Below, in pieces: positions 27,882-36,417 of a stretch of DNA of 64,000 nucleotides. Both the position numbers and the translations under genes were made by a program. Every line of letters begins with the position of its first letter. The first letter of the stretch is position 1. The stretch is from Jiangella alba (lineage in GTDB: Bacteria > Actinomycetota > Actinomycetes > Jiangellales > Jiangellaceae). The notes beneath the pieces are model-generated. The model did not search any database. It was not told where the DNA came from and was given only the letters and a program-made list of their open reading frames with translations. The DNA lies in the NCBI RefSeq assembly GCF_900106035.1, contig NZ_FNUC01000004.1, positions 2,542,001 to 2,606,000 on the forward strand, written 5' to 3'.

Positions 27882-27897
27882 GGGAAGGCGCTTTCCC
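27882..27897. promoter_or_regulatory. LacI-family type operator
   Basis: GGGAAGGCGCTTTCCC is a near-perfect palindrome around a central CG, the pattern used by LacI-type sugar repressors in actinobacteria. A half-match GGGAAAGCCC sits at about 27837. It lies between the predicted promoter and the start codon, suggesting repression by a sugar regulator encoded outside this window. Confidence 0.6.
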
Positions 27898-27912
27898 GGT
27901 CAAGGAGGCCCG

Positions 27913-30900
27913 ATGTCCCGGAGCACCCGCCGCCTCACCTCGATCGTCACCGCGCTGGCCCTGCTGCCGACCGCCCTGGTCGGCGTGGCCGCGGCCGGCA
28001 CTGCCGGCGTCACCGCCGCCGCGGCCGGCAGCACCGCCGCCGCGGCCACCGTCACCGCCGCTGCCGCCACCGCAGCACAGCCGGAGCCGGCCGAGTCGGC
28101 CGAGTCGGCGGCGCCGCGGTTCCGCGCGCTCGTGTTCTCCAAGGTCACGAACTTCTACCACCAGTCGATCCCCGCTGGTCGGGCCGCCATCGAGCAGCTC
28201 GGCGCGGAGCACGACTTCGAGGTCGTCAGCACCGACGACGCCGCGATCTTCAACGACGCGGACCTCGCGACGTTCGACGTCGTGATCTTCAACAACACGA
28301 ACTCGACGCCGCAGAGCGGGGACCTGCTCAACGCGGACCAGCGGGCCGCCTTCCAGCGCTACGTCCAGGCCGGCGGCGGCTTCACCGGCCTGCACGCGGC
28401 GACGGCCGCCGAGCGGGACTGGGCGTGGTACGAGGGACTGGTCGGGTCGATCTTCACCAACCATCCGCCGGGCACGAACCCCGACGGCACCATCAACGGC
28501 CGGGTGAAGGTGACCGACCGGGTGCACCCCTCCACGACGAATCTGCCGGAGCTCTGGGAGTTCGAGGAGGAGTGGTACAACTGGAACCAGCGCGTCGTCG
28601 GCGACGCACACGTCCTGGCCTGGGTCGACACCAAGGTCGGCATCGCCGGTCTCACCGAGGGCCCGAACCACCCGTTCTCGTGGTGCCAGATCTACGACGG
28701 CGGCCGGTCCTGGTACACCGCGGGCGGCCACAGCCCCGCGGCGTTCGACGACGCCGAGTTCGTCGAGCACCTCAGAGGCGGCATCGAGTGGGCGGCCGGA
28801 GTCGCGGACGGCGACTGCGGCGGCACCGTCGAGGACAGCTTCGACAAGGTGCAGATCGCCTCGAACCCGGCCGACCCGATGGCGCTGGGCTTCCTGAACG
28901 AGAACGAGGTCGTGTTCGTCGAGCGGGGCGGCGCGGTGAAGATCATCGACCAGTCGACGCTCGGGGTGACGACGGCGGGGACGGTGCCGGTCTACACGCC
29001 CGACTCCGACGGCCTGCTGGGCGTCGCCGTCGACCCGGACTTCGCGGCGAACCGGTGGATCTACCTCACCTACTCGCACGCCACGGAGGCGAAGATCCAG
29101 ATCTCGAGGTTCGATCTGACGACGGAGAACCAGCTCGACCTCGCGTCGGAGCAGGTGCTGGTCGAGATCCCGACGTACCGGCAGCGCAACCGGTCCGGTG
29201 TGCACATGGGCGGCGCGATGGACTTCGACGCGGCCGGCAACCTGTACGTGGCCATCGGCGACAACATCGACCCGTTCGAGTCCGGCGGCTACGCGCCGAC
29301 CGACGAGCGCGGCGGCCGGGCGCACTACGACGCGCAGTCGACGTCGGCGAACACGAACGACCTGCGCGGCAAGCTGATCCGCATCACGCCGGCCGACGAC
29401 GGCGGCTACACCGTGCCGGACGGCAACCTGTTCGCGCCGGGGACGGCGGGCGCCCGCCCGGAGATCTACGCGATGGGCTTCCGCAACCCGTTCCGGTTCC
29501 GGGTCGACGACGCCACCGGCGCCGTCCTGCTCGGCGAGCACTCGCCGGACGCGCGCAGCGACAGCGCGACCCGCGGGCCGCAGGCGCACGGCGAGTGGAA
29601 CCTCATCACCGAGGCGGGCAACTACGGCTGGCCGTACTGCATCGGCCCGAACCGGCCGTTCCACGACTACGACTTCGCGACGTCGACCGCCGGCGCGCCG
29701 TTCGACTGCGCGAACCCCGTCAACGACTCGCCGAACAACACCGGCCTGCGCGAACTGCCGCCGGTGGTGGGCGCGACGATGTACGAGAACTACGGCGCCA
29801 CTCCGGCCTGGCCGGAGTTCGGCACCGGCGGCATCGCCCCGCACGGCGGCCCGATCTACGACTACGACCCGGAGCTGGACTCCGACACCAAGTTCCCCGC
29901 CTCCTACGACGGCAGGTGGTTCATCGCCGAGTGGGACCGGCGCTGGATCAAGACGGTGTCCGTGCTGGCCGAGGAACACGTCGGCGACCGCTACCCGTCG
30001 GCGTCGGCGGGTGACGTCTACTCCGTCGACCCGTGGGGCATCGACCAGACCTGGATCCGGCCGATGGACATGGACTTCGGCCCGGACGGCTCCCTCTACG
30101 TCATCGAGTGGGGCAGCAACTTCGGCGGCGCGCTGCGCGGCGAGCCGAACGACGACTCCGGCATCTACCGCATCGACTACGTCGCCGGCGACCGGCCGCC
30201 CACGGCGCGCGCCACGGCCACCCCGTCCGACGGCCAGGCGCCGCTGACCGTCCAGTTCTCCAGCGCCGGCAGCGGCCACCCGCAGGGCCTGCCGGTGACG
30301 TACGCCTGGGACTTCGGTGACGGCGCCGGCGCCACCGACGCGAACCCCAGCCACGTCTACACCGCGAACGGCACCTACCAGGCCCGGCTCACCGTCACCG
30401 ACGAGGAGGGCCGCGAGGCGCTGGCCGCGGTGCAGGTGGTGGTCGGCAACACCCGGCCGGTCGTGACGGTCGAGCTGCCGCCGGACGGCGGGTTCTTCGA
30501 GTTCGGCGACGAGGTCCCGTACCGGGTGTCGGTGGAGGACGCGGAGGACGGCTCGATCGCCGACGGCGGCATCGCCTGCGAGGACGTGCTGGTGCAGACG
30601 CTGCTCGGCCACGACGAGCACGCCCACCCGCTGGACACCGTCGAGGGCTGCGAGGGCGTCGTCCCGACCATGACCGACGGCGGCCATGGCGGCGACGTCA
30701 ACCTCTACTACGTGCTCGAGGGCGTCTACGTCGACCGCGGCGGCGACGGCGTCGGCACGCTCACCGGCGCGTCCGGCGTCCAGCTGCGCACCAAGCGCAC
30801 CGAGGCGGAGTACTTCGACGGCAACAGCGGCGTCACGCCGCTGGCCCGGTCCGGCTCCAGCGCCGGGGTGCGGCTGGGCGAGATCCGGCCCGGCGACTGG

Positions 30901-32103
30901 GTGTCGTACGACCCGGTGAGCTTCCACGGCATCGACGGGGTCACCGTCGGGGCGTCGTCGGCGGGCCAGGGCGGCGTCGTCGAGTTCCGCAAGGACGCGC
31001 CGGACGGCGACCTGCTCGGCAGCGTCGAGGTGCTCAGCAACGGCAGCTGGGACGTCGTGCAGGAACTGGACGTGCCGCTGACCGACCCGGGCGGCTCGTT
31101 CGAGCTGTTCATGGTCTTCCAGGCACGCGACGGCTACAACCCGACCGGCCCGGACCTGCTCTCCGTCGACTGGCTGCGCTACAACGGCGACGGCGTGGCC
31201 GAGCCGCGGCCGCAGTGCCCCGTCGGCGACGACGAGTTCGACGGCGCCGAGCTGGACACCTGCCGGTGGTCGCGGATCGTGCGCGAGGTGGCCACCGACC
31301 ACCGCGTCGCCGACGGACGGCTCTGGGTGAAGACGACGTCGGGCGGCAACTTCGGCGCCAACAACACCCCGCCGGTGCAGAACCAGTTCCTGCAGCCGAT
31401 CGGGCCGGACGAGGACTGGCTGATCGAGACCAAGGTGCACGCGCCGCTGGAGCAGCGCTACCAGCAGGTCGGGCTGCAGTACTACGAGGACGACGGCGAC
31501 TACGTGAAGCTCGACCTCGTCGCCGACAACCTGCCCGGCCAGCCGCGGACGCTGCGGGTGGAGCTGCGCTCGGAGACGAACGACGTGCCGTCGGCGACCC
31601 AGCCGAACCTCCAGCCGGCGCCTGCCAACCCGGGCGACGAGTGGTGGTTCCGGCTGCAGAAGTCCGGGTCGACGTTCACCGGCTGGGTCAGCGTCGACGG
31701 TGTCACCTGGATCGAGCTGCCGGGCACGGTCGAGAACACCGGCATCACCGACGGCGGCGTCGGGCCGCTGCACCAGGGGCGGGGTCAGACGACGCCGGTC
31801 GAGGTCGGGTTCGACCACTTCAGGGTGAACCCGGACGACGAGCCGGCCGCCTGCCCGACGCCGGACACCCGGTCGACCATCGTCGTCGGCGACGTCGACA
31901 GCGGGGTGCCGAACCGGGCGCTGTCCGACGGCTGCACCGTCGGCGACCTCATCCTCGACGACGCGGACTGGGCCGACCACGGCGAGTTCGTCCGCCACGT
32001 CGGCGAGGTGCTCGACCAGCCCGAGGTCGCGGCGCTGATCACCGCGCGGGAACGCGGCGCCGTCCTCCGCGCCGCCGCCCGGTGCACCGTGGGCACCGGC
32101 TGA
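27913..32103 (+). CDS. Secreted multidomain protein: ThuA, PQQ-type sugar dehydrogenase propeller, PKD, CBM6, DUF1349
   Basis: 1396 residues, AAGGAGG before the ATG. Signal peptide 1-30 and an Ala/Thr linker; ThuA-like domain about 75-300 (FNNTNSTPQSGDLL, GGGFTGLHAAT); a six-bladed glucose/sorbosone dehydrogenase-like propeller about 310-760 (GLLGVAVDPDF, YAMGFRNPFRFRVD, GNYGWPYC); PKD about 775-855 (YAWDFGDG, VYTANGTYQARLTVTD); a CBM6-type carbohydrate module about 965-1070; DUF1349 about 1105-1310; a C-terminal helical tail. Likely exported and bound to carbohydrate, oxidising or processing sugars. Domain limits are by eye. Confidence 0.85.
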   Translation: MSRSTRRLTSIVTALALLPTALVGVAAAGTAGVTAAAAGSTAAAATVTAAAATAAQPEPAESAESAAPRFRALVFSKVTNFYHQSIPAGRAAIEQLGAEHDFEVVSTDDAAIFNDADLATFDVVIFNNTNSTPQSGDLLNADQRAAFQRYVQAGGGFTGLHAATAAERDWAWYEGLVGSIFTNHPPGTNPDGTINGRVKVTDRVHPSTTNLPELWEFEEEWYNWNQRVVGDAHVLAWVDTKVGIAGLTEGPNHPFSWCQIYDGGRSWYTAGGHSPAAFDDAEFVEHLRGGIEWAAGVADGDCGGTVEDSFDKVQIASNPADPMALGFLNENEVVFVERGGAVKIIDQSTLGVTTAGTVPVYTPDSDGLLGVAVDPDFAANRWIYLTYSHATEAKIQISRFDLTTENQLDLASEQVLVEIPTYRQRNRSGVHMGGAMDFDAAGNLYVAIGDNIDPFESGGYAPTDERGGRAHYDAQSTSANTNDLRGKLIRITPADDGGYTVPDGNLFAPGTAGARPEIYAMGFRNPFRFRVDDATGAVLLGEHSPDARSDSATRGPQAHGEWNLITEAGNYGWPYCIGPNRPFHDYDFATSTAGAPFDCANPVNDSPNNTGLRELPPVVGATMYENYGATPAWPEFGTGGIAPHGGPIYDYDPELDSDTKFPASYDGRWFIAEWDRRWIKTVSVLAEEHVGDRYPSASAGDVYSVDPWGIDQTWIRPMDMDFGPDGSLYVIEWGSNFGGALRGEPNDDSGIYRIDYVAGDRPPTARATATPSDGQAPLTVQFSSAGSGHPQGLPVTYAWDFGDGAGATDANPSHVYTANGTYQARLTVTDEEGREALAAVQVVVGNTRPVVTVELPPDGGFFEFGDEVPYRVSVEDAEDGSIADGGIACEDVLVQTLLGHDEHAHPLDTVEGCEGVVPTMTDGGHGGDVNLYYVLEGVYVDRGGDGVGTLTGASGVQLRTKRTEAEYFDGNSGVTPLARSGSSAGVRLGEIRPGDWVSYDPVSFHGIDGVTVGASSAGQGGVVEFRKDAPDGDLLGSVEVLSNGSWDVVQELDVPLTDPGGSFELFMVFQARDGYNPTGPDLLSVDWLRYNGDGVAEPRPQCPVGDDEFDGAELDTCRWSRIVREVATDHRVADGRLWVKTTSGGNFGANNTPPVQNQFLQPIGPDEDWLIETKVHAPLEQRYQQVGLQYYEDDGDYVKLDLVADNLPGQPRTLRVELRSETNDVPSATQPNLQPAPANPGDEWWFRLQKSGSTFTGWVSVDGVTWIELPGTVENTGITDGGVGPLHQGRGQTTPVEVGFDHFRVNPDDEPAACPTPDTRSTIVVGDVDSGVPNRALSDGCTVGDLILDDADWADHGEFVRHVGEVLDQPEVAALITARERGAVLRAAARCTVGTG

Positions 32104-32160
32104 GGTCGGCCGGGCGCGGTCCTCCGCATCGCCGCCCGGTGCACCGACAGCGTCGGCTGA
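32044..32160 (+). repeat. 57-bp tandem duplication across the gene end
   Basis: The last 57 bp of the ThuA/PKD gene are repeated after its stop, with the segment tcctccgc to ggctga at 32063-32103 recurring at 32120-32160 with a few changes. The period is 19 codons, so the second copy carries a second in-frame TGA at 32158. Confidence 0.6.
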
Positions 32161-32172
32161 GTTCGTCCGGCG

Positions 32173-32225
32173 CTGTCGGTGCCCGCCCGTAGGGTGGGTG
32201 CCCTCCCAGCCGGGCGGGGACCGTA
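32173..32225 (+). repeat. Dispersed repeat, copy 2, between convergent genes
   Basis: CTGTCGGTG (32173-32181), 8 nt, TAGGGT (32190-32195), then the same hairpin body and ACCGTA tail as copy 1. It lies between the ends of two convergent genes; if active as a promoter it would transcribe antisense into the EcfT gene. Confidence 0.75.
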
Positions 32226-32242
32226 CCCCGGCTCAGCCGGCC

Positions 32243-32310
32243 GGGTCCGTCACCTCCTCCGCGGATGGCGGACCCGCTCGGCCCGCCACCTCCTCCGCGG
32301 GCGGCGGGCC
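32243..32310. terminator. Two tandem hairpins between convergent genes
   Basis: GGGTCCG/CGGACCC (32243-32275) and GGCCCGCC/GGCGGGCC (32280-32310), each with a loop containing cacctcctccgc as a direct repeat. Position 8 bp beyond the EcfT stop suggests bidirectional termination. Confidence 0.55.
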
Positions 32311-32317
32311 CGGCCGG

Positions 32318-33124
32318 TCAGGACAGCACGGGCGACCACGCGCCGGTCGCCAGGGCCACCCCCACGGCCACGGCGGTCAGCAGGGCCGACGCGGCGAGCA
32401 GGGCCGCGTCCGCCCGCCCGAACACCGGCCGCCGGGCGCAGGTGCGGTGCGCCGACGCCGCGAAGCCGCGCGCGTCCATCGCGACGGCCAGGTGCGTCCC
32501 CCGCCGCACCGCGCCCACCAGCAGGGCGAACAGCCGTCCGCCGAGCACCGTCAGCGCCCGCAGCGGGTTCCGGTCGCCGCCGAGACCGCGGGCGCGCCGG
32601 GCCCGGCCCAGCACCTCCCACTCGGCCGCCAGCAGCGGCGCCAGCCGGAACGCGGCCAGCGACCCGTAGGCGAACCGGGCCGGGACGCGCAGGTACCGGA
32701 CCAGCGAGTCGGCGAGGTCGACGGGGTCGATGGTCAGCACCGCCAGCACTCCGGGCAGCGCGATGGCCGCCACCCGCAGGCCGGCCGTCGCGCCGGTGGC
32801 CAGGCTCTCCGACGTGATCAGCAGCGGCCCGGCCTCCAGCAGCGTCGCGCCGCCCTTGCGTGCGGTGAACACGGCGTTGCCGAGGCTCACCATGACGACC
32901 GCGACCCCGAGCGGCCACATCCGGCGCAGCAGCCCGGACCAGCCGACGCCCCATGCCGGGACGGACGCCAGCCAGGCCGCCAGCAGCAGCCCGGCCGACA
33001 CCGGGTCGACGCTGACCAGCAGCAGCATTGACGGAATCAGCGCGGCGGCCAGCTTCGCGACGGGGTTCCGGCGGGCCAGCGGTGCGGTGGGGTCGGTGGA
33101 CAGGTGGGTCTGCAACAGCGTCAC
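32318..33124 (-). CDS. ykoC: ECF transporter transmembrane protein EcfT (YkoC-like)
   Basis: 268 residues, five to six hydrophobic helices. The cytoplasmic coupling motifs are EVLGRARRARGL near residue 165 and AMDARGFAASA near 215, the two Ala-Arg-Gly signatures that contact the ATPases. Last gene of a three-gene importer unit, overlapping the ATPase gene by 4 bp. Role as thiamine-precursor transporter comes from the upstream TPP riboswitch and YkoE partner. Confidence 0.88.
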   Translation of the reverse strand: MTLLQTHLSTDPTAPLARRNPVAKLAAALIPSMLLLVSVDPVSAGLLLAAWLASVPAWGVGWSGLLRRMWPLGVAVVMVSLGNAVFTARKGGATLLEAGPLLITSESLATGATAGLRVAAIALPGVLAVLTIDPVDLADSLVRYLRVPARFAYGSLAAFRLAPLLAAEWEVLGRARRARGLGGDRNPLRALTVLGGRLFALLVGAVRRGTHLAVAMDARGFAASAHRTCARRPVFGRADAALLAASALLTAVAVGVALATGAWSPVLS

Positions 33125-34596
33125 GACCGCACCTCCACCACGTCGCGCAGCGCACCGTCAGACACCGTCACCCGCGCGTCGGCCAGGGCCCCCGCGAACG
33201 CCTCGTCGTGCGTCACCGCCACGATCGCCGTCCCGCCCACCCGCAACCTCACGAGCAGCTCGAGCAGCTCCGCCCACGTCCGCGCGTCCTGCCCGAACGT
33301 CGGCTCGTCCAGCACCAGCAGGTCCGGCGCGGTCGTGAGCATCGCCGCGACCGACAGCCGCCGCTTCTCGCCACCGGACAGCGTGAACGGGTTCGCGCCG
33401 GCCAGCCGGGTCAGCCGCAGCCGTTCCAGCAGCTCGTCCGCCCGCCGTTGCGCCGCGTCGTGCGCGACGCCGGCCCGCCGCGGACCGACCAGCAGCTCGT
33501 CGCGGGCGGTGCGGGTGACGAACTGGTGCTCCGGGTCCTGGAACACCGTCCCGACCCGGCGGCACAGGTCGCGCGCCCGCCACCGGTGCAGCGGCCGCTC
33601 CGACCCACCGAGCAGCACCGACCCGGTGTCCGGCGGCAGCAGCCCGGCCAGCAGCATCGCCAGCGTCGACTTGCCGCTGCCGTTGGGCCCGGTGACGGCG
33701 ACGGCGGTGCCGTGCCGCACCGTCAGTGACGCCGACGACAGCGCCGGTCGCCGGGTGCGCGGGTAGGTCAGGGTGAGGTCGGCGGCCGTCAGCACGACGT
33801 CGCCGCCGGGGCCGGGCCGGAACGGGGGTGCGGCCGGGCCCCACGGCGCCGGCACCCACACGCCCGCCGCGGCGAGCGCGGCGCCGCGCCGGCCGAACAC
33901 CTCCTCGGGCGGCCCGTCGTCGAGCACGCCGCCGCCCGGCTCCAGCACGACGACGCGGTCGACCAGCCCGGCCGCGGCGTCGACCCGGTGCTCGACCAGC
34001 AGCAGCGTCGTGCCCGCGCCGCTCAGTGAGGCCGCGACGGCGCCGAGCACCGTCGCCGTGCCGTCCGGGTCGAGGTTGGCGGTCGGCTCGTCCAGCACCA
34101 GCACCGACGGGCGGCGCACCAGCGCGCCGGCCAGCGCCAGCCGCTGCTGCTCGCCGCCGGACAGCGCCGCCGTCGGCCGGTCTCGTCCGTGCCGGAAGCC
34201 GACCCGGGCGAGCGATTCGTCCACCCGCGGCCAGATCTCGTCCGCCGGCACCCCGGCGTTCTCCAGCCCGAACGCGACGTCGTCGCCGGAGCGCGACATC
34301 ACCAGCGACGCCTCGGGGTCCTGCAGCAGCATGCCGACGCGGTCGCGCGCGGCCGCCGCCGGGACGCCGTCGACGAGGACGGAACCCTCCTGCTCCGCCG
34401 CCGTCTCGGGGTCCAGCAGCCCGGCGACCGCGCGCAGCAGCGTCGACTTGCCCGCACCCGACGGCCCGACCAGCAGCACCCGCTCACCGGCCGCGACGTC
34501 CAGGTCGACGCCGCGGCAGGCCCATGCCTTGCGGCCGGCGTAGCGCCAGCCGAAGCCGCGGATCCGGACCGCGGCGCCGCCGTCTGACACCGTCAT
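33121..34596 (-). CDS. ykoD: ECF transporter ATPase, two fused ABC domains (YkoD-like)
   Basis: 491 residues with two complete ATPase domains. First: Walker A GPSGAGKST (44-52), signature LSGGEQQR, Walker B VLVLDEP, H-loop LLLVEHR. Second: Walker A GPNGSGKST (about 315), signature LSGGEKRR, DLLVLDEP, VTHDE. It energises the importer formed with EcfT and the YkoE-type substrate component. Start ATG shares one base with the upstream stop. Confidence 0.92.
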   Translation of the reverse strand: MTVSDGGAAVRIRGFGWRYAGRKAWACRGVDLDVAAGERVLLVGPSGAGKSTLLRAVAGLLDPETAAEQEGSVLVDGVPAAAARDRVGMLLQDPEASLVMSRSGDDVAFGLENAGVPADEIWPRVDESLARVGFRHGRDRPTAALSGGEQQRLALAGALVRRPSVLVLDEPTANLDPDGTATVLGAVAASLSGAGTTLLLVEHRVDAAAGLVDRVVVLEPGGGVLDDGPPEEVFGRRGAALAAAGVWVPAPWGPAAPPFRPGPGGDVVLTAADLTLTYPRTRRPALSSASLTVRHGTAVAVTGPNGSGKSTLAMLLAGLLPPDTGSVLLGGSERPLHRWRARDLCRRVGTVFQDPEHQFVTRTARDELLVGPRRAGVAHDAAQRRADELLERLRLTRLAGANPFTLSGGEKRRLSVAAMLTTAPDLLVLDEPTFGQDARTWAELLELLVRLRVGGTAIVAVTHDEAFAGALADARVTVSDGALRDVVEVRS

Positions 34597-35195
34597 CAGA
34601 TCTCGCCCTGCGCACGCCCGGCCGCGAACGGCGCCAGTGCGCCCGTCCGCGCCAGCGCCCGCATCAGCAGCCACGCGAGCCCGCCCGCGACCACACCGGC
34701 CACGACGGCGCAGCCCACGTAGATGACCTTCCAGTCCGCGGAGTACGTGGGGACGTACGCGACGATCTCGTACAGCCCCATCGCCAGGCCCGCGCCGCCA
34801 CCGGCCAGCAGCGCCGCGCCGGCGCCCCAGCGGCGGTAGACCAGCAACGCCAGCACGACCTCGGCCCCGAGCCCCTGCCACATGCCGGACAGGAACACCG
34901 ACAGCCCCCACGCCGAGCCGAAGAACATCGACACCACCGCCGCCAGCACCTCCGTGTACAGGGCGGCGCCGGGACGGCGCACCACCAGCGCGCCGAGCAC
35001 GGCCGGGATCAGCCAGACGCCGGAGGCCAGCGGCGCGATCGGCATCGAGCCCAGTGGCGCGTTGATGACCGAGTACAGCAGGTTGTTCCAGATGGCGAAG
35101 ACCACCCCGAACACGACACCGATGACGGACGCGACGACGATGTCGACGGTGCGCCAGCGGTGCCGTCGCAGCTGGACGGTACCCGGCTCGCTCAT
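34596..35195 (-). CDS. ykoE: ECF transporter substrate-specific component, YkoE family
   Basis: 199 residues, about six hydrophobic helices. Family signatures TVDIVVASVIGVVFGVVFAIWN and LASGVWLIPAVLGALVVRRPG. YkoE members bind hydroxymethylpyrimidine or related thiamine precursors. First gene of the unit and immediately downstream of a TPP riboswitch, which fits repression when thiamine diphosphate is plentiful. Ribosome site AGGAG precedes the ATG. Confidence 0.9.
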   Translation of the reverse strand: MSEPGTVQLRRHRWRTVDIVVASVIGVVFGVVFAIWNNLLYSVINAPLGSMPIAPLASGVWLIPAVLGALVVRRPGAALYTEVLAAVVSMFFGSAWGLSVFLSGMWQGLGAEVVLALLVYRRWGAGAALLAGGGAGLAMGLYEIVAYVPTYSADWKVIYVGCAVVAGVVAGGLAWLLMRALARTGALAPFAAGRAQGEI

Positions 35196-35295
35196 CGGAC
35201 AGCTCCTCTCGTACGAGTACGACGAGGGGCCCTCGAAGACGTGACACAGCGCGCCGCCACGGGAACTCCCGTGGGACGCGCTGCTGCGGTCGAGG

Positions 35296-35388
35296 TGTCG
35301 ACTTCCTGCGCCGGCATTACCCGGATCAGGTTCGAGGGTCTGCGGGGCCATCCCGCACTCTCAGCGCTGCAGCGCTCCCCTGTCGTGG
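35296..35388 (-). promoter_or_regulatory. TPP riboswitch (THI element)
   Basis: On the minus strand the conserved parts appear in order: a P1 arm near CGACAGGGGAGC, the CTGAGAGTGCGG pyrimidine-sensor side, ACCCTCGAACCTGATC-CGGGTAATGCCGGCG, and a closing arm near AGGAAGTCG. It lies 100 nt upstream of ykoE. A -10 TAATCT on this strand (plus-strand 35411-35416) is properly placed for its transcript. Mechanism is probably sequestration of the ykoE ribosome site or termination; not resolved. Confidence 0.95.
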
Positions 35389-35497
35389 GTCTTCAGTTGT
35401 CTCGTGAACGAGATTACACCCTTTCGTCACACCCGCGTTGATCAGGGGTGACGTCCCGATACGGGTGGTCGTGCCACCTTGATCAGGTCACGTTTCG

Positions 35498-35527
35498 GTG
35501 ACGACGTGCCCGGAGCGTGGGTATGCT
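35498..35527 (+). promoter_or_regulatory. Promoter of the lipoprotein gene
   Basis: GTGACG (35498-35503), 18-nt spacer, TATGCT (35522-35527). Just upstream TTGATCAGG occurs twice (35438 and 35479), a possible regulatory direct repeat. Confidence 0.4.
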
Positions 35528-35602
35528 CCATCAGGCGCTCCAACCGGAGCCGCCTCGTGCTCGACACCGAGCCGACCCTTGAACCGAAGAGGTCAGCCGC
35601 TC

Positions 35603-36373
35603 ATGCAACTGGTCGTTCGCCGACTGGCTGCAGCCGGTTCCGCCGCGCTCGTGACCATCGCCTTGACGGCGTGTGCATCGGGGCCGGAGCACCCGGCGGT
35701 CTCGCCGTTGGCTCAGCTCAGCGTCGAGGAGGGCCTCACCGAGGCGCCCAACGGCATCGACGAACTGGCGGCCACCGAGGTGCTTGCGCAGTCGCTGGCG
35801 GCCATGCGCGCCACCGGCTCGTACCGCGTCACCGGCACCACGGTCAGCGGCAACACCATCGACATCGCCTTCAAGGACGGCGTCGGCTCCACCGGCTCGG
35901 TCGGCGCCGAGAACCCGGTCCAGCTGGTCGCCACGCCCGGCGCCGTCTACGTCACCGGCGACGAGTCGCTGGCCGAGGTGGTGGGCGCCGACGTCGGCAC
36001 CACGCTGGCCGGCAAGTGGCTGCTCATCTCGCCCGAGGCGGCCGCCGACTTCGCCATCTTCTCCGACGGGTCCACGTTCGCGACCGCGGTGCTCGGCGCC
36101 GACGACCCCGACGGCCTCACCGCCGTCCGCGAGGTCGACGGCCAGCCGGCGGTCGGCCTGCTGTTCCCCGAGACCGGCGGCACGCTGTGGGTCGCCGCCA
36201 CCGGCGAGCCGCTGCCGCTGCGGTTCGAGGAGAAGGGCGCGTCGGCCGGTGCCGGCGTCATCTCCTTCACCGACTACGGGACGGAGGTCGCGGTCACTCC
36301 GCCGGCCGAGGACGCCGTGGTCGACCTCACCAAGATCCCGGTGCCCACGCCGCCGGCCACCCCCGCTCCGTGA
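35603..36373 (+). CDS. Lipoprotein, LppX/LprG-LolA-like fold suspected
   Basis: 256 residues from ATG 35603. Signal peptide with lipobox LTAC, lipidated at C24. The body is mostly beta strands (SYRVTGTTVSGNTIDIAFKDG, QLVATPGAVYVTGDE, GKWLLISPEAAADFA) in the order of actinobacterial lipid-binding lipoproteins of the LppX/LprG type. A role in moving or sensing lipids at the membrane is inferred from fold alone. A leaderless acyltransferase gene follows after 44 bp. Confidence 0.65.
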   Translation: MQLVVRRLAAAGSAALVTIALTACASGPEHPAVSPLAQLSVEEGLTEAPNGIDELAATEVLAQSLAAMRATGSYRVTGTTVSGNTIDIAFKDGVGSTGSVGAENPVQLVATPGAVYVTGDESLAEVVGADVGTTLAGKWLLISPEAAADFAIFSDGSTFATAVLGADDPDGLTAVREVDGQPAVGLLFPETGGTLWVAATGEPLPLRFEEKGASAGAGVISFTDYGTEVAVTPPAEDAVVDLTKIPVPTPPATPAP

Positions 36374-36405
36374 CGCTGCTCCACCGGCTCGCCGGGCCGA
36401 TGGGT

Positions 36406-36411
36406 TAATCT
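36406..36411 (+). promoter_or_regulatory. -10 element of the acyltransferase gene, leaderless
   Basis: TAATCT ends 6 nt before the GTG start; no ribosome site is present. Confidence 0.45.
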
Positions 36412-36417
36412 TCCCCC

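Noticed and set aside
27847-31998. 1383-codon open frame on the minus strand opposite the ThuA/PKD gene
   Set aside because: Val/Arg/His-rich, no domains; the plus strand has clear domains, ribosome site and promoter. Stop-free antisense frames are expected at this GC content.
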